The notes under the pieces: generated by a model
Databases searched by the model: none
What the model was told of the DNA's origin: nothing
The model's input: the letters and a program-made list of their open reading frames with translations, nothing else
Assembly (NCBI RefSeq): GCF_028747985.1
Contig: NZ_CP118108.1
Coordinates: 1,927,501-1,991,500 of the forward strand
Length of the DNA: 64,000 bases
Reading direction: 5' to 3'
DNA from: Paenibacillus urinalis
Lineage (GTDB): Bacteria; Bacillota; Bacilli; Paenibacillales; Paenibacillaceae
Shown here: in pieces, positions 18,660 through 28,144 of the stretch
Layout: each line of letters opens with the position of its first letter
Numbering within the stretch: the stretch's first letter is position 1
Program-made: the position numbers and the translations under genes

Positions 18660-19538
18660 ATGTATCATAAAACAAGATCATACCGCATATTCAGTGCGTT
18701 CAATAACCTGTTTCTGATATTGCTTGCCATTCTTTGCATCATACCGCTGATTCATGTGCTTGCCGTATCATTTAGCAGCAAAGCAGCGGCAGATGCCAAT
18801 CTGGTCTCGCTGATTCCAATCGATTTCTCGCTAGAGGCTTACAAAAAGACGATTAACAATCCAGCCTTTCTGCATTCCATCTGGGTCTCTGTGCTGAGGA
18901 CCGTCATTGGTACAGCCATCACCTTAATCGTGACTTTTCTCGCTGCTTATCCGCTGTCCAAAGAGAACTCGGCTTTTAAAGGAAGAACGCTGTACTCCTG
19001 GATCTTTGTATTCAGCATGATCTTTAACGGAGGACTTGTTCCTTTCTATGAAGTCATTCAAACCCTTCGTCTCATCGATACGTTCTGGGTACTCGTGCTT
19101 CCGTCGGCAGTGAACACTTTTCTAGTCATCTTGATGCTGAATTTCTTCAGAGGGATCCCGAAGGAGCTGGAAGAGGCTTCACTAATTGACGGAGCAGGAC
19201 ATTTTAGAACATTATTCTCGATTTATCTGCCGATATCTCTGCCATCTATTGCGACGATCAGCTTGTTCAGTATGGTATTTCATTGGAATTCTTGGTTTGA
19301 CGGCTTGCTGTATTTGAATGATTCCGGGGACTTTCCGCTCGCAACATTTCTCCAGACGGTCATTATTCAGCGGGATATGAGCACAATGGCTATGAATCCG
19401 CAGGAGATGGAACTGATCAGCCAAACCACAGTTAAATCTGCACAGATCTTTATAGGTGCTGCTCCCATTCTGCTTGTGTATCCTTTCCTGCAAAAATACT
19501 TTGTTAAAGGGATGACCGTTGGTTCTGTAAAAGGGTGA
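18660..19538 (+). CDS. ABC sugar permease, LplC-like
   Basis: This 292-aa second permease subunit has six predicted helices and the EAA loop EEASLIDGAGHFRTLFSIYLP (about 177-197). It begins 31 bases after the first permease, behind GGGAGGGAG. Together they should import the oligosaccharide cleaved by the GH42 enzyme encoded next. Confidence 0.92.
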   Translation: MYHKTRSYRIFSAFNNLFLILLAILCIIPLIHVLAVSFSSKAAADANLVSLIPIDFSLEAYKKTINNPAFLHSIWVSVLRTVIGTAITLIVTFLAAYPLSKENSAFKGRTLYSWIFVFSMIFNGGLVPFYEVIQTLRLIDTFWVLVLPSAVNTFLVILMLNFFRGIPKELEEASLIDGAGHFRTLFSIYLPISLPSIATISLFSMVFHWNSWFDGLLYLNDSGDFPLATFLQTVIIQRDMSTMAMNPQEMELISQTTVKSAQIFIGAAPILLVYPFLQKYFVKGMTVGSVKG

Positions 19539-19617
19539 TTTTAAACAATAGAGTGAATCGTGTTTCTGGACGAAAGTTGTTCGGATATGCATCAAAGTGT
19601 AAGATATAGAACAGGAA

Positions 19618-19631
19618 TGTAATCGTTTCCA
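19618..19631 (+). promoter_or_regulatory. cre (CcpA) site before the GH42 gene
   Basis: TGTAATCGTTTCCA matches 13 of 14 positions of the cre consensus TGWAANCGNTNWCA. It lies about 43 bases before the GH42 start, where a bound CcpA could block initiation or elongation. Confidence 0.6.
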
Positions 19632-19673
19632 ATGGATAGGACAATCGATACGATCGTAAAGGAGTGGGCTTAT

Positions 19674-21761
19674 ATGAATAAGAAATATTCACCGTTATTT
19701 GCGAAAGCGCCTGTAATGCTGCATGGGGCAGACTACAACCCGGAGCAGTGGCTTCGGTATCCAGAAGTATTGCAAGAGGATATCCGGCTAATGAAGCTTG
19801 CTAATTGTAATGTGATGTCTGTCGGTATCTTCTCCTGGGTATCCCTGGAGCCCGAAGAAGGCGTATTTACCTTTGAGTGGCTTGACCAGATATTGGACAC
19901 CTTTGCCGAGAACGGTATATATGCTCTGCTGGCTACACCAAGTGGTGCAAGACCTGCCTGGATGTCTCAGCAATATCCGGAAGTGCTGAGAGTTGGCAGG
20001 AATCGAGTGCGTAATCTCCATGGCTTCCGTCATAATCACTGCTACTCCTCTCCAGTATATAGAGAGAAGGTACACACGATGAACAGCAGGCTTGCTGAGC
20101 GATATGCTCATCATCCTGCAGTCATTGGCTGGCATATTTCCAACGAGCTTGGCGGAGACTGCCATTGTGAATATTGTCAGACAGGGTTCCGGGAATGGGT
20201 GAAGGAGAAGTATGGAACTCTAGAGGAGCTGAACCATGCCTGGTGGACAACCTTCTGGAGCCATACGTATACGAGCTGGGATCAGATTGAGTCCCCTGCT
20301 CCTCATGGAGAGACTCAGGTCCATGCGATGAATCTCGATTGGAAGCGGTATGTTACCGATCGGACCCTTGATTTCCTGCAGCACGAGCTGGCACCGCTCA
20401 AAGAAGCGAATCCCGAGCTGCCGGCAACAACCAATTTCATGAGCTACTTTGATGGTCTTGACTACTGGCAATTTGCAGATGTGCTGGATGTATTGTCATG
20501 GGACAGTTATCCGACGTGGCATGATGCTCAGGATGACAGCCATCAGGCAATGACTGTTGCACTCATGCATGATATCGTTCGCTCCATTAAAGGCGGCAAA
20601 CCATTTATGCTGATGGAGAGCACGCCGAGTATGACGAACTGGCAGGAGGTCAGCAAGCTGAAGAAGCCGGGGATGCATCTGTTGTCTTCTCTTCAGGCTG
20701 TGGCGCACGGTTCAGATACGGTTCAATATTTTCAGTGGCGTAAGAGCCGGGGCTCCAGTGAGAAGCTGCATGGAGCTGTCGTCGATCATATAGGCAATGA
20801 ACACACCCGTGTATTCAAGGAAGTAACTGAGGTCGGGGAAGTATTATCCGGTCTTGAAGAGGTTACAGGTACGAGTGTACCTGCGGAAGTGGCAATCATC
20901 TTCGACTGGGAGAATCGATGGGCGATCCAAGATTCACAAGGACCTCGTAATGTAGGGATCAAATACGATGAGACGATACAATCCCACTATAAAACATTTT
21001 GGGAAAAAGGAATTTCGGTAGATATAATTAACATGGATGCCGACTTTACCCAATACAAGCTGCTCATTGCGCCTATGCTCTATATGGTAAGACCTGGTGT
21101 TGGTGAACGCATTGAGGCGTTTGTTCAGAATGGCGGCACCTTCGTCGCTACCTACTGGTCAGGTATCGTAAACGAGAATGATCTCTGTTTCCTTGGCGGC
21201 TTCCCCGGACCGCTGCGCAAGACACTCGGCATCTGGTCTGAGGAAATTGACGGACTGCATGATGGACAGGTTAATAAGGTCATAGCTCTAGAAGACAATG
21301 TTCTTGGACTCACTGGAGCTTATGAGGCGATAGAGCTGTGTGATCTCATACATCTGGAGACAGCGACGGCAATCGCGGCATATGACAGTGACTTCTATCA
21401 AGGCCGTCCGGCACTTACTGTCAATGCACTGGGATCTGGCAAGGCGTATTACATTGCTTCACGCAATACAGCTCCATTCCATCAAGACTTTTATAATCTA
21501 GTAATTACAGAGCTTAGCATCACCCAGGCGATTAGCGGGGAATACCCTCAAGGTGTAACAGCCCATGTGCGAACAGATGGTCAGACGGACTATGTCTTCC
21601 TGCAGAACTACACAGATGAGATCCAATTTATGCCTTTGGATGAGCGGTCCTATACGGAGATCGGTACTTCATTGACCGGAGCAGATGGGGAGGACACATT
21701 TGCAGAGAGGGTAAAAATAGCCCCTTACGGAATTCGCATTTTGAAACGTCCTTCTAGGTAA
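19674..21761 (+). CDS. GH42 beta-galactosidase
   Basis: This 695-aa intracellular enzyme hydrolyses beta-galactosides, probably short galacto-oligosaccharides brought in by the transporter. The start was moved to ATG 19674, behind AAAGGAG. HGADYNPEQW opens the GH42 barrel. The acid/base is E158 in SNELGGD and the nucleophile E315 in LMESTPS. C123, C163, C165 and C168 form the zinc cluster known from this family. The C-terminal half contains the trimerisation and beta domains. It is the last gene of the cluster and is followed by a terminator. A second, incomplete GH42 gene sits at the end of the window. Confidence 0.93.
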   Translation: MNKKYSPLFAKAPVMLHGADYNPEQWLRYPEVLQEDIRLMKLANCNVMSVGIFSWVSLEPEEGVFTFEWLDQILDTFAENGIYALLATPSGARPAWMSQQYPEVLRVGRNRVRNLHGFRHNHCYSSPVYREKVHTMNSRLAERYAHHPAVIGWHISNELGGDCHCEYCQTGFREWVKEKYGTLEELNHAWWTTFWSHTYTSWDQIESPAPHGETQVHAMNLDWKRYVTDRTLDFLQHELAPLKEANPELPATTNFMSYFDGLDYWQFADVLDVLSWDSYPTWHDAQDDSHQAMTVALMHDIVRSIKGGKPFMLMESTPSMTNWQEVSKLKKPGMHLLSSLQAVAHGSDTVQYFQWRKSRGSSEKLHGAVVDHIGNEHTRVFKEVTEVGEVLSGLEEVTGTSVPAEVAIIFDWENRWAIQDSQGPRNVGIKYDETIQSHYKTFWEKGISVDIINMDADFTQYKLLIAPMLYMVRPGVGERIEAFVQNGGTFVATYWSGIVNENDLCFLGGFPGPLRKTLGIWSEEIDGLHDGQVNKVIALEDNVLGLTGAYEAIELCDLIHLETATAIAAYDSDFYQGRPALTVNALGSGKAYYIASRNTAPFHQDFYNLVITELSITQAISGEYPQGVTAHVRTDGQTDYVFLQNYTDEIQFMPLDERSYTEIGTSLTGADGEDTFAERVKIAPYGIRILKRPSR

Positions 21762-21800
21762 ATGGATTAAATTGATTTTTTATTAGAAAATAGGAAATAC

Positions 21801-21860
21801 AGCTCTCTAACGATTGGCATTTACTTTATCCCGTAAACTGCTGTCGAGGAGAGCTTTTTT
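21801..21860 (+). terminator. intrinsic terminator after the GH42 gene
   Basis: AGCTCTC (21801-21807) pairs with GAGAGCT (21849-21855), with an inner TTTAC/GTAAA hairpin in the loop, followed by six T. Confidence 0.75.
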
Positions 21861-21946
21861 ATGTAAGGTTTAGAAGGAATATGAGGGTTGTATCTCGAAA
21901 TCACAGTTCATGAATGCTTTGACTACATCTCACGGGAGGGACCTAC

Positions 21947-23380
21947 ATGATACAGCGCAATCTTGACGGAAACAGCATTATTATTCGGCTCGAAATGAAG
22001 ACCAAGACCATTAATTTTGGTGAAGTGGCATCTGCAATCTCGCAGGCCGGAGGAGATATCGTTGCCATTGACGTAATTTCCACTAACCAGGATATTACCG
22101 TTCGAGATTTGACTGTTGCGGTTTCTCATGCAGATGATAACAAAAAGATTGTAGAGACAGTCCGAAATCTTAATGGAGTCTCTATTATCAACGTATCCGA
22201 CCGTACCTTTCTGCTGCATTTGGGCGGCAAAATTGAAATCGCTCCCAAATCACCAATTAACAACCGAGAGGATTTGTCGAGAGTATATACGCCGGACGTG
22301 GCCAGAGTATGTAATGCAATTGCGGAGGAGCCGCAGAAGGCATATTCTTTAACGATCAAAAGAAATACGGTAGCTGTTGTATCCGATGGAAGTGCAGTAC
22401 TCGGTCTTGGTAATATTGGTCCAAGAGCTGCAATGCCCGTAATGGAAGGTAAAGCGATGCTGTTCAAGCAGCTTGCGGGAGTAGATGCTTTTCCGATCTG
22501 CCTGGAAACGCAGGATACAGAAGAGATTATTCGGACGATCAAAGCGATATCACCGGCTTTTGGCGGTATTAATCTCGAAGATATTTCTTCTCCTCGCTGC
22601 TTTGAGATTGAACGGAGACTTAATGAGGAGCTGGATATTCCTGTCTTTCACGATGATCAGCACGGTACAGCGGTCGTATTATATGCAGGACTGATTAATG
22701 CACTGAAGCTGGTCGGCAAATCCATCGAGAATACGAAGATTGTCGTATGCGGTATTGGAGCAGCTGGAGTAGCCTGCAGTAACATCTTGTTATCTGCCGG
22801 AGCCAAAAATTTGATTGGGGTTGACCGCGAGGGAGCTCTTGTAAGAACAGAAGCCTATGATAATCCGATCTGGCAGGATTATGCCAAGCGGACAAACCCT
22901 AATCTTCAGACCGGCTCACTTCATGAGGTTATTAAGGATGCGGATATCTTCATTGGTCTCTCTAGAGGGAATTTGCTTACAAGAGAGCACATCATGACGA
23001 TGGCGGAGGACCCGATTGTATTTGCGATGGCCAATCCGGTACCCGAAATTATGCCGAATGAAGTAGAGGATATCGTAGCGGTTATGGCCACAGGGAGATC
23101 CGATTATCCGAACCAGATTAATAATGTGCTATGCTTCCCTGGAATGTTCCGTGCCGCACTGGACTGCAGAGCGAGCGAAATTAATGAAGCGATGAAGCTG
23201 GCAGCTGCAACGGCCATTGCTTCCTCTATATCGGATGAGGAACGGACGAAGTATTATATTATTCCTAGTGTTTTTAATGATCGAGTTGTCAAATCCATTC
23301 GTGAGCGGGTCATTGAGGCGGCTCTTCAGACGGGAGTAGCGAGAAGAGTGCCAAGGAAGAGCAGTGATATTTCTGGTTAA
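21947..23380 (+). CDS. NAD(P)-dependent malic enzyme with N-terminal ACT domain
   Basis: This 477-aa enzyme decarboxylates malate to pyruvate. Residues 1-85 form an ACT-like regulatory domain. The malic N domain contains SDGSAVLGLGNIGP and FGGINLEDISSPRCFEIE, and the metal-binding DDQHGTA. The NAD domain has VVCGIGAAGVACSNIL (about 265-280). The Bacillus paralogues MaeA and YtsJ differ in cofactor preference, which I cannot decide. The RBS is GGGAGGG. It is monocistronic between two terminators. Confidence 0.92.
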   Translation: MIQRNLDGNSIIIRLEMKTKTINFGEVASAISQAGGDIVAIDVISTNQDITVRDLTVAVSHADDNKKIVETVRNLNGVSIINVSDRTFLLHLGGKIEIAPKSPINNREDLSRVYTPDVARVCNAIAEEPQKAYSLTIKRNTVAVVSDGSAVLGLGNIGPRAAMPVMEGKAMLFKQLAGVDAFPICLETQDTEEIIRTIKAISPAFGGINLEDISSPRCFEIERRLNEELDIPVFHDDQHGTAVVLYAGLINALKLVGKSIENTKIVVCGIGAAGVACSNILLSAGAKNLIGVDREGALVRTEAYDNPIWQDYAKRTNPNLQTGSLHEVIKDADIFIGLSRGNLLTREHIMTMAEDPIVFAMANPVPEIMPNEVEDIVAVMATGRSDYPNQINNVLCFPGMFRAALDCRASEINEAMKLAAATAIASSISDEERTKYYIIPSVFNDRVVKSIRERVIEAALQTGVARRVPRKSSDISG

Positions 23381-23434
23381 TCGTGCATTTTCTTCGAAAA
23401 TGCTTAGCGTTAGGAATATGCTAAATATATAAGA

Positions 23435-23484
23435 AGAGCCCTGGTTAACCTGCAAGTGCTTGCAGAGGAATCAGGGCTCTTTTT
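23435..23484 (+). terminator. intrinsic terminator after the malic enzyme gene
   Basis: AGAGCCCTG (23435-23443) pairs with CAGGGCTCT (23472-23480) around an inner CTGCAAG/CTTGCAG hairpin, followed by TTTTT. Confidence 0.85.
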
Positions 23485-23523
23485 GTATTCTTAGGTCAGC
23501 CGCACCGTCTGGCAGGCTATTAA

Positions 23524-24756
23524 TTAACGGTGATTTTTATCTGATTTATGAGCCTGCGGGCTGTCCATCAGAGACATTACACTGTAATCTTCTTCTGGGT
23601 AAAGGGAGAATGCATCGGCGATGAGCCAGCTTCCATCCTCTGATTTGACCATATAGTACATCCCTGTCAGATCGCCTTCAATATCTGACTCTTCGGCATG
23701 AACAATAGCGGTATTCCCATCATACTGAACGACATTAATAGAAGAAGCGGAGAGATCATAGTCTACCTCGTTCAGATAGCCGGTATCAAACAATTGTTGA
23801 AGACTGCGATAAATCCATGTGGACTGATCATGTGTTGACAATACGAGGTCTGCATCCTTGTTATTGTATCCATCATACTGAGCTTGCAGTGTTTCTTCGA
23901 TACTTGTTTGATCCTCTGCAGGAACGGCCGGTGTCTGACCGATCAGGTCCAGTGCATGATAATAATTGTAACCTGGAATTTCATCATTCAGCTTCAAGCT
24001 TCCATCTGATGATTCGGTCAGGAACAGCCACAATTCATCTTGAGTGAGGTCGAAGAAGAATGGACCTCCGGTCCAAATTTCGGTACGGGTGACTGAGGCA
24101 ATAATTTCGCCATCCTCTGCACCAACAATCTCGAGATTGGAATAAGTCGTCGTTCCTTGTGACTTGAATAACTCCGTATAATATTCCACGAAGTAATCAT
24201 AGCTGTATGATTCAGAATCGAGCATAGATTTAATCTTATTCAGGTTACGTTCGTTTTCCGCGTTGCCGAAATCCGTAAGGAAGGCATCTACCTTTTGCTG
24301 GGTCTCTTCTTCTCCAGCTGAGGTAGAAATATGAATTGTTTTGCTGTTTTGATCCCAGGACACATTGTAGCCTGTAGCTTCAGCAACGAAACGGAGTGGA
24401 ATCAGCGTGGTGCCTTTCTCTATGTAAGGTGCGGCAGGAAGGCTGGTTCTTTGACCATCAATGTGGGCCGTAGTCTTACCGGCGTAGAGCTGAAGCTTCA
24501 CTTCGCCGTTGTCTGCGTTGATGCGTTTCTCTGCATTGTTCCATTTCACCGAGTAATCAAACGCCTCGAATAGTGCTCGGAAGGGAACAAACGTTACCCC
24601 TTTCTTGATGGCAGGTGTCACAGGGAACGTCATTAATTCATCGTCCAGGTATACCTTGATTTTTGGTGTTGTTGCGGCTGCGGATACGACTCCACCCATC
24701 ATGGAGAATACCATTAGGAAAGCGAGTGTTAGCAGGCCTAGCTTCTTTTTGAACAT
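23524..24756 (-). CDS. secreted stalk-domain (copper amine oxidase N-like) protein
   Basis: This 410-aa exported protein has a Sec signal peptide (about 1-26, cleavage near VVSAAA). Residues 30-145 hold two stalk-domain repeats, each with the pattern of a FVPFRALFEA or LIPLRFVAEA turn. Residues 155-390 look like two NTF2-like alpha/beta domains, judging by the repeated acidic, aromatic pattern. Stalk domains are common in Paenibacillus surface proteins and are thought to present partner domains outside the cell. The function is unknown. The RBS GAGGGG lies eight bases before the ATG. Confidence 0.82.
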   Translation of the reverse strand: MFKKKLGLLTLAFLMVFSMMGGVVSAAATTPKIKVYLDDELMTFPVTPAIKKGVTFVPFRALFEAFDYSVKWNNAEKRINADNGEVKLQLYAGKTTAHIDGQRTSLPAAPYIEKGTTLIPLRFVAEATGYNVSWDQNSKTIHISTSAGEEETQQKVDAFLTDFGNAENERNLNKIKSMLDSESYSYDYFVEYYTELFKSQGTTTYSNLEIVGAEDGEIIASVTRTEIWTGGPFFFDLTQDELWLFLTESSDGSLKLNDEIPGYNYYHALDLIGQTPAVPAEDQTSIEETLQAQYDGYNNKDADLVLSTHDQSTWIYRSLQQLFDTGYLNEVDYDLSASSINVVQYDGNTAIVHAEESDIEGDLTGMYYMVKSEDGSWLIADAFSLYPEEDYSVMSLMDSPQAHKSDKNHR

Positions 24757-25104
24757 GTTGTCAACCCCTCTAAGTTGTACATTATTTTGCTATAGGAACA
24801 GCAGACTTCCTGCCCCAAAAAATATTGGAAATGTTCCCATGCGAAACCATATTACTCGGCTTGGAAAAGTTAAGCAATACAGGTGGAAGAGATTTACCAA
24901 GGTAATTATATACAATAGTCGAATAGCTCTATTAAGCGAAGTGAACGCGGCTGTCAATGATTTGTTACAAATGTGCTCGAAAGTTCAGGAAAGTCATGGT
25001 ACAATAAATCGTTCATTTGAGAAAGCAGGTTTACGTAATTTGTGGTTTTGGGGTAATAATACAAAAATATCTAATCATGATTCCTAGAAGGAGGGCTTAT
25101 AGGG
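24757..25104. other. 348-bp divergent intergenic region
   Basis: This stretch separates the stalk-domain gene from the aromatic-acid exporter gene. It holds no convincing gene. A candidate extended -10, TGGTACAAT (24997-25005), precedes the exporter and GGAGG near 25089 is its ribosome-binding site. No riboswitch or clear operator palindrome was seen. Confidence 0.5.
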
Positions 25105-26169
25105 ATGTCTTTCGGCGCTCGGGTGTTAAAGACCGGGATTGCAGTAACTCTAGCTTTATATATAAGCATGCTGCTGAACATTTCCCAGTCACCTGTGGGT
25201 GCGGCAATTGCGGCCATTTTTGCAATGCAGCCCTCTATATACCGATCCTGGCGATACTTTCTTGATCAAGTGCAGTCAACGACGCTTGGCGCCATCGTTG
25301 CGCTGATCGGAGGGATGGTGTTCTCCAATGAACCCATTGCTGTCGGATTGGCTTGTATACTGGTCATCAGTATCTGTCTTAAGTTAAAAATGGGCGACAC
25401 GATCGGTCTTACGCTCGTCACGGTTGTTTCTATTATGGAGGCCTCTGGGGACTGGCATTATGCAGTGGACAGATTCATTCTGACGCTGATCGGTATCGTG
25501 TCTGCATCGGTAATCAACGTCACTGTCTCTCCGCCGAAGCCGAAGCTGCAATTTGTGATGCAGATCAGAAGTGTGTTTGACCGCATGTCCTTGCTGCTCA
25601 GAACCTCTATATCGGATGAGATTAAAGAATCGGTGTTTCGTGATGAGAAGAATGATCTTGAAGGTCAAATCAAATCCCTTGTTGACAAATATCATCTGTT
25701 TGAAGAAGAACAGCAGAAGCTGAGACGGGCGAAGTTCAGCTCAACGAGGCAGATGGTCGTCTATAAGCTGATGTTATCTAGTCTTCAAAAAGGCTTTGCA
25801 GTGCTGGATGCGGTGGATCGACACTATTTTCAGGCGGAACGATCAGACCGAACGGATCAGTATTTCGATGAGCATCTGGAGAAATTGATTAAATTCCATG
25901 AGCATGTCCTGCTCAAATTTGAAGATAAGCTTAAGCCCAATGAACGGGAAGGCGAAGAGCTGGTGCGCACCAATGTGGAGTTCATGGAATCTGCGATCGA
26001 AGGCATTGATTTTGAGCGGGAGGGAATGCTCCGGCTGTCGATCGTTGCAGCAGCAATGTACGATTATGGTTATCAGCTTGAACGTTTAAATCGCTTGGCT
26101 GACCATATTCTAGACTCCGAAGAAACGAAGGATAGCTCGGAGGGGCTGTCAGCGTGGCTGAAAAAATAA
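25105..26169 (+). CDS. aromatic acid exporter family (ArAE_1/DUF939) membrane protein
   Basis: This 354-aa protein has an N-terminal membrane domain of about six helices (residues 1-150) of the FUSC/ArAE_1 type, opened by GARVLKTGIAVTLALYIS. A long hydrophilic helical domain with coiled-coil character follows (150-354). It resembles YqjA/YgaE-like proteins of Bacillus. Export of aromatic acids is the family annotation but the physiological substrate is unknown. It is preceded by an AGAAGGAGGG site. Confidence 0.78.
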   Translation: MSFGARVLKTGIAVTLALYISMLLNISQSPVGAAIAAIFAMQPSIYRSWRYFLDQVQSTTLGAIVALIGGMVFSNEPIAVGLACILVISICLKLKMGDTIGLTLVTVVSIMEASGDWHYAVDRFILTLIGIVSASVINVTVSPPKPKLQFVMQIRSVFDRMSLLLRTSISDEIKESVFRDEKNDLEGQIKSLVDKYHLFEEEQQKLRRAKFSSTRQMVVYKLMLSSLQKGFAVLDAVDRHYFQAERSDRTDQYFDEHLEKLIKFHEHVLLKFEDKLKPNEREGEELVRTNVEFMESAIEGIDFEREGMLRLSIVAAAMYDYGYQLERLNRLADHILDSEETKDSSEGLSAWLKK

Positions 26170-26174
26170 AGATG

Positions 26175-26231
26175 TTTTGTAAAATGTACACTTGCACGGA
26201 CGAAGTAAATTCGTTTATGATCTTTACAAAA
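26175..26231. repeat. inverted repeat between the exporter and oxidase genes
   Basis: TTTTGTAAA (26175-26183) is inverted as TTTACAAAA (26223-26231), with ACGAA/TTCGT (26200-26204, 26210-26214) nested inside. There is no T run, so it may be a weak terminator, an operator or an mRNA structure. Confidence 0.45.
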
Positions 26232-26303
26232 TCTAATTCGGGGTAATTTAGTAGACTTTGTGCTGGATCATCATCCTGAATACTTATAAAGAAGGTGTGT
26301 TCC

Positions 26304-27428
26304 GTGGAGAAAAAGGTGGATGTCATTATTATTGGTGCAGGAACCATGGGTCTTAGCAGCGGCTACTATCTTGCGAAGTCAGGCAAATCCGTATTGATGC
26401 TCGATGCTTATGAACCGCCGCATACGCAAGGTAGCCATCATGGGGATACACGATTGTTCCGCTATGCATACACTGGAGATCTCGTATACAATGCAATGGC
26501 AGTAAGAGCCCACGAACTGTGGAATCAGCTGGAACGAGAAAGCAGCAGTACCTTGTTAATTCCTTCAGGTGTGCTAAATATATCTCCTGATCATGACCCG
26601 TTAGCCGAAGAGAAGTGGAATAATGCACTTGCCTTTAATCTTTCGGTAGAACGACTCAGCACGATGGAAATTAAGCACAGATGGCCGGGCTTTCATTTGC
26701 CAAAAGGATATTCTGGAATTCTCGAACGCAGGGCAGGCTATCTGTTGACGGAGCCTGTACTTCAGGCTTATAAGGGATTAGCCGGTCAGCATGGTGCAAG
26801 ACTTGTTACAGGTGCCAAGGTCCGGCACTGGGAACCCTCAGGCTCAGGATTTATCGTACATACGGCGACAGAGAAGTACGAAGCAGAACAGCTTGTAATT
26901 ACGACAGGCGCCTGGGCTTCTGAAACGGGAGGATCGATTCAGCCGCCTGTTGCAGCGGTCAGACAGGTCATCGGATGGTTTGAGGCTCCTAAGCTGTTCG
27001 ATGTATCGCACTTCCCTGGATTTACGCTCGATACAGAGAACGGACTATATTATGGGTTCCCCAGCAAGGATGGCTCTGGATTAAAGATCGGCCGCCATGA
27101 TTGGGGAACGGCTGTAGATCCGAATGCTCCTCTGCTTCCGTTTCAGGCAGGCGGAGAAGATGAGGAAATTCTTCGACAGGCGCTTCAGAAATATATTCCG
27201 GAAGCGAGCGGTAGACTCCTTCGAGGAGCAGCATGCAAATATGAGAATACACCAGATGAGGATTTTATTATCGATTATCACCCTGAGCATAAGGGAGTGG
27301 TGCTGGCCTGTGGTTTCTCTGGACATGGATTTAAGTTTGCCAGTGCTGTAGGGGAGCTCATTTCCCATCTTGTGAACGGCGATTCCATTCGTTATAATTT
27401 GTCCGCTTTTCGATTAGACCGTTTCTAA
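26304..27428 (+). CDS. MSOX-family flavin amine oxidase (sarcosine / N-methyltryptophan oxidase-like)
   Basis: This 374-aa flavoenzyme oxidises N-methyl amino acids to the amine, formaldehyde and hydrogen peroxide. The start is GTG 26304, seven bases behind AGAAGGTG. The FAD motif IIIGAGTMGLSSGYYLAKSG is at about 6-25, and GSHHGDTRLFRYAYTG (about 43-58) is characteristic. The Cys in GAACKYENTPDEDFIID matches the covalent FAD attachment site of the family. The exact substrate is not determined by sequence alone. It stands alone before a terminator. Confidence 0.88.
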   Translation: MEKKVDVIIIGAGTMGLSSGYYLAKSGKSVLMLDAYEPPHTQGSHHGDTRLFRYAYTGDLVYNAMAVRAHELWNQLERESSSTLLIPSGVLNISPDHDPLAEEKWNNALAFNLSVERLSTMEIKHRWPGFHLPKGYSGILERRAGYLLTEPVLQAYKGLAGQHGARLVTGAKVRHWEPSGSGFIVHTATEKYEAEQLVITTGAWASETGGSIQPPVAAVRQVIGWFEAPKLFDVSHFPGFTLDTENGLYYGFPSKDGSGLKIGRHDWGTAVDPNAPLLPFQAGGEDEEILRQALQKYIPEASGRLLRGAACKYENTPDEDFIIDYHPEHKGVVLACGFSGHGFKFASAVGELISHLVNGDSIRYNLSAFRLDRF

Positions 27429-27510
27429 TCCTTGCAAGATTCTGAAGCAAGAGCCTGAACTTATACATGTTCATTTGCATGATATCCATTGATTGGCTAC
27501 AATAATAGAA

Positions 27511-27549
27511 CAGCCCGGGCTACTAAGAAAGTTGCCCGGGTTTGTTCTT
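27511..27549 (+). terminator. intrinsic terminator after the amine oxidase gene
   Basis: CCCGGGC (27514-27520) pairs with GCCCGGG (27534-27540), extended by CA/TG pairs, followed by a T-rich tail. Confidence 0.75.
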
Positions 27550-27629
27550 GTTGTTTGGTTTTTCTGATAAAGAGTATGTGATACTTTGCTTAACACCGGA
27601 AGATTGAGAATGCAATATGGGGGAAAAAT

Positions 27630-28097
27630 ATGAATAAATATATAACAATTCCTGCACCCTTACTGAAGCTGCTGGATGGAGAACACCTTTCGTCTAAACA
27701 GAATGAAGCATTCATGCTGCAGACGGTAACGGAGGATGGCTGGCCGCATACAGCAATGATCAGTGTCGGTGAGATTGTAGCAATAGATGCCTATACACTA
27801 AGGCTGGCATTATGGTGTGGTACGACGACTTCTCACAATATGCTTCGCAGCGGCAAAGCCGAACTCGTTATTGTGTATGCAGAACGAGTCTATTATCTCA
27901 AAATGGCCGTTAAGCCGCTTGCTCCATTAAGATCTGCCAAACATGAAAGAGACAGGTTCACTGCGCATATTCATGCGTTAAAGATAGATCAAGCCAAATA
28001 TGCTCATATTGAAGCAGGTATTCGGGTTCAGCTGATAGACCCAGATTCCGTAGTTACACGATGGATGGAAACGGTGGAAGAGCTGAGGATGGACTAA
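27630..28097 (+). CDS. pyridoxamine 5'-phosphate oxidase-like FMN-binding protein
   Basis: This is a 155-aa split-barrel protein. The pattern EAFMLQTVTEDGWPHTAMISVGEIVAI in the N-terminal half is typical of the PNPOx-like superfamily, which binds FMN, F420 or heme. The true reaction is unknown. An AT-rich leader precedes a GGGGGAAAA ribosome-binding site. It is followed 47 bases later by the HelD gene and could be co-transcribed with it. Confidence 0.75.
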   Translation: MNKYITIPAPLLKLLDGEHLSSKQNEAFMLQTVTEDGWPHTAMISVGEIVAIDAYTLRLALWCGTTTSHNMLRSGKAELVIVYAERVYYLKMAVKPLAPLRSAKHERDRFTAHIHALKIDQAKYAHIEAGIRVQLIDPDSVVTRWMETVEELRMD

Positions 28098-28144
28098 TAT
28101 ATTGGTTAAAATGAATTCAATAATATGAAGAAGGAGCGGATCAC

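Noticed and set aside
24605-25087. 160-codon plus-strand frame before the aromatic acid exporter
   Set aside because: Its first half is antisense to the signal-peptide region of the stalk-domain gene and its sequence is low in conserved pattern. It has no ribosome-binding site.
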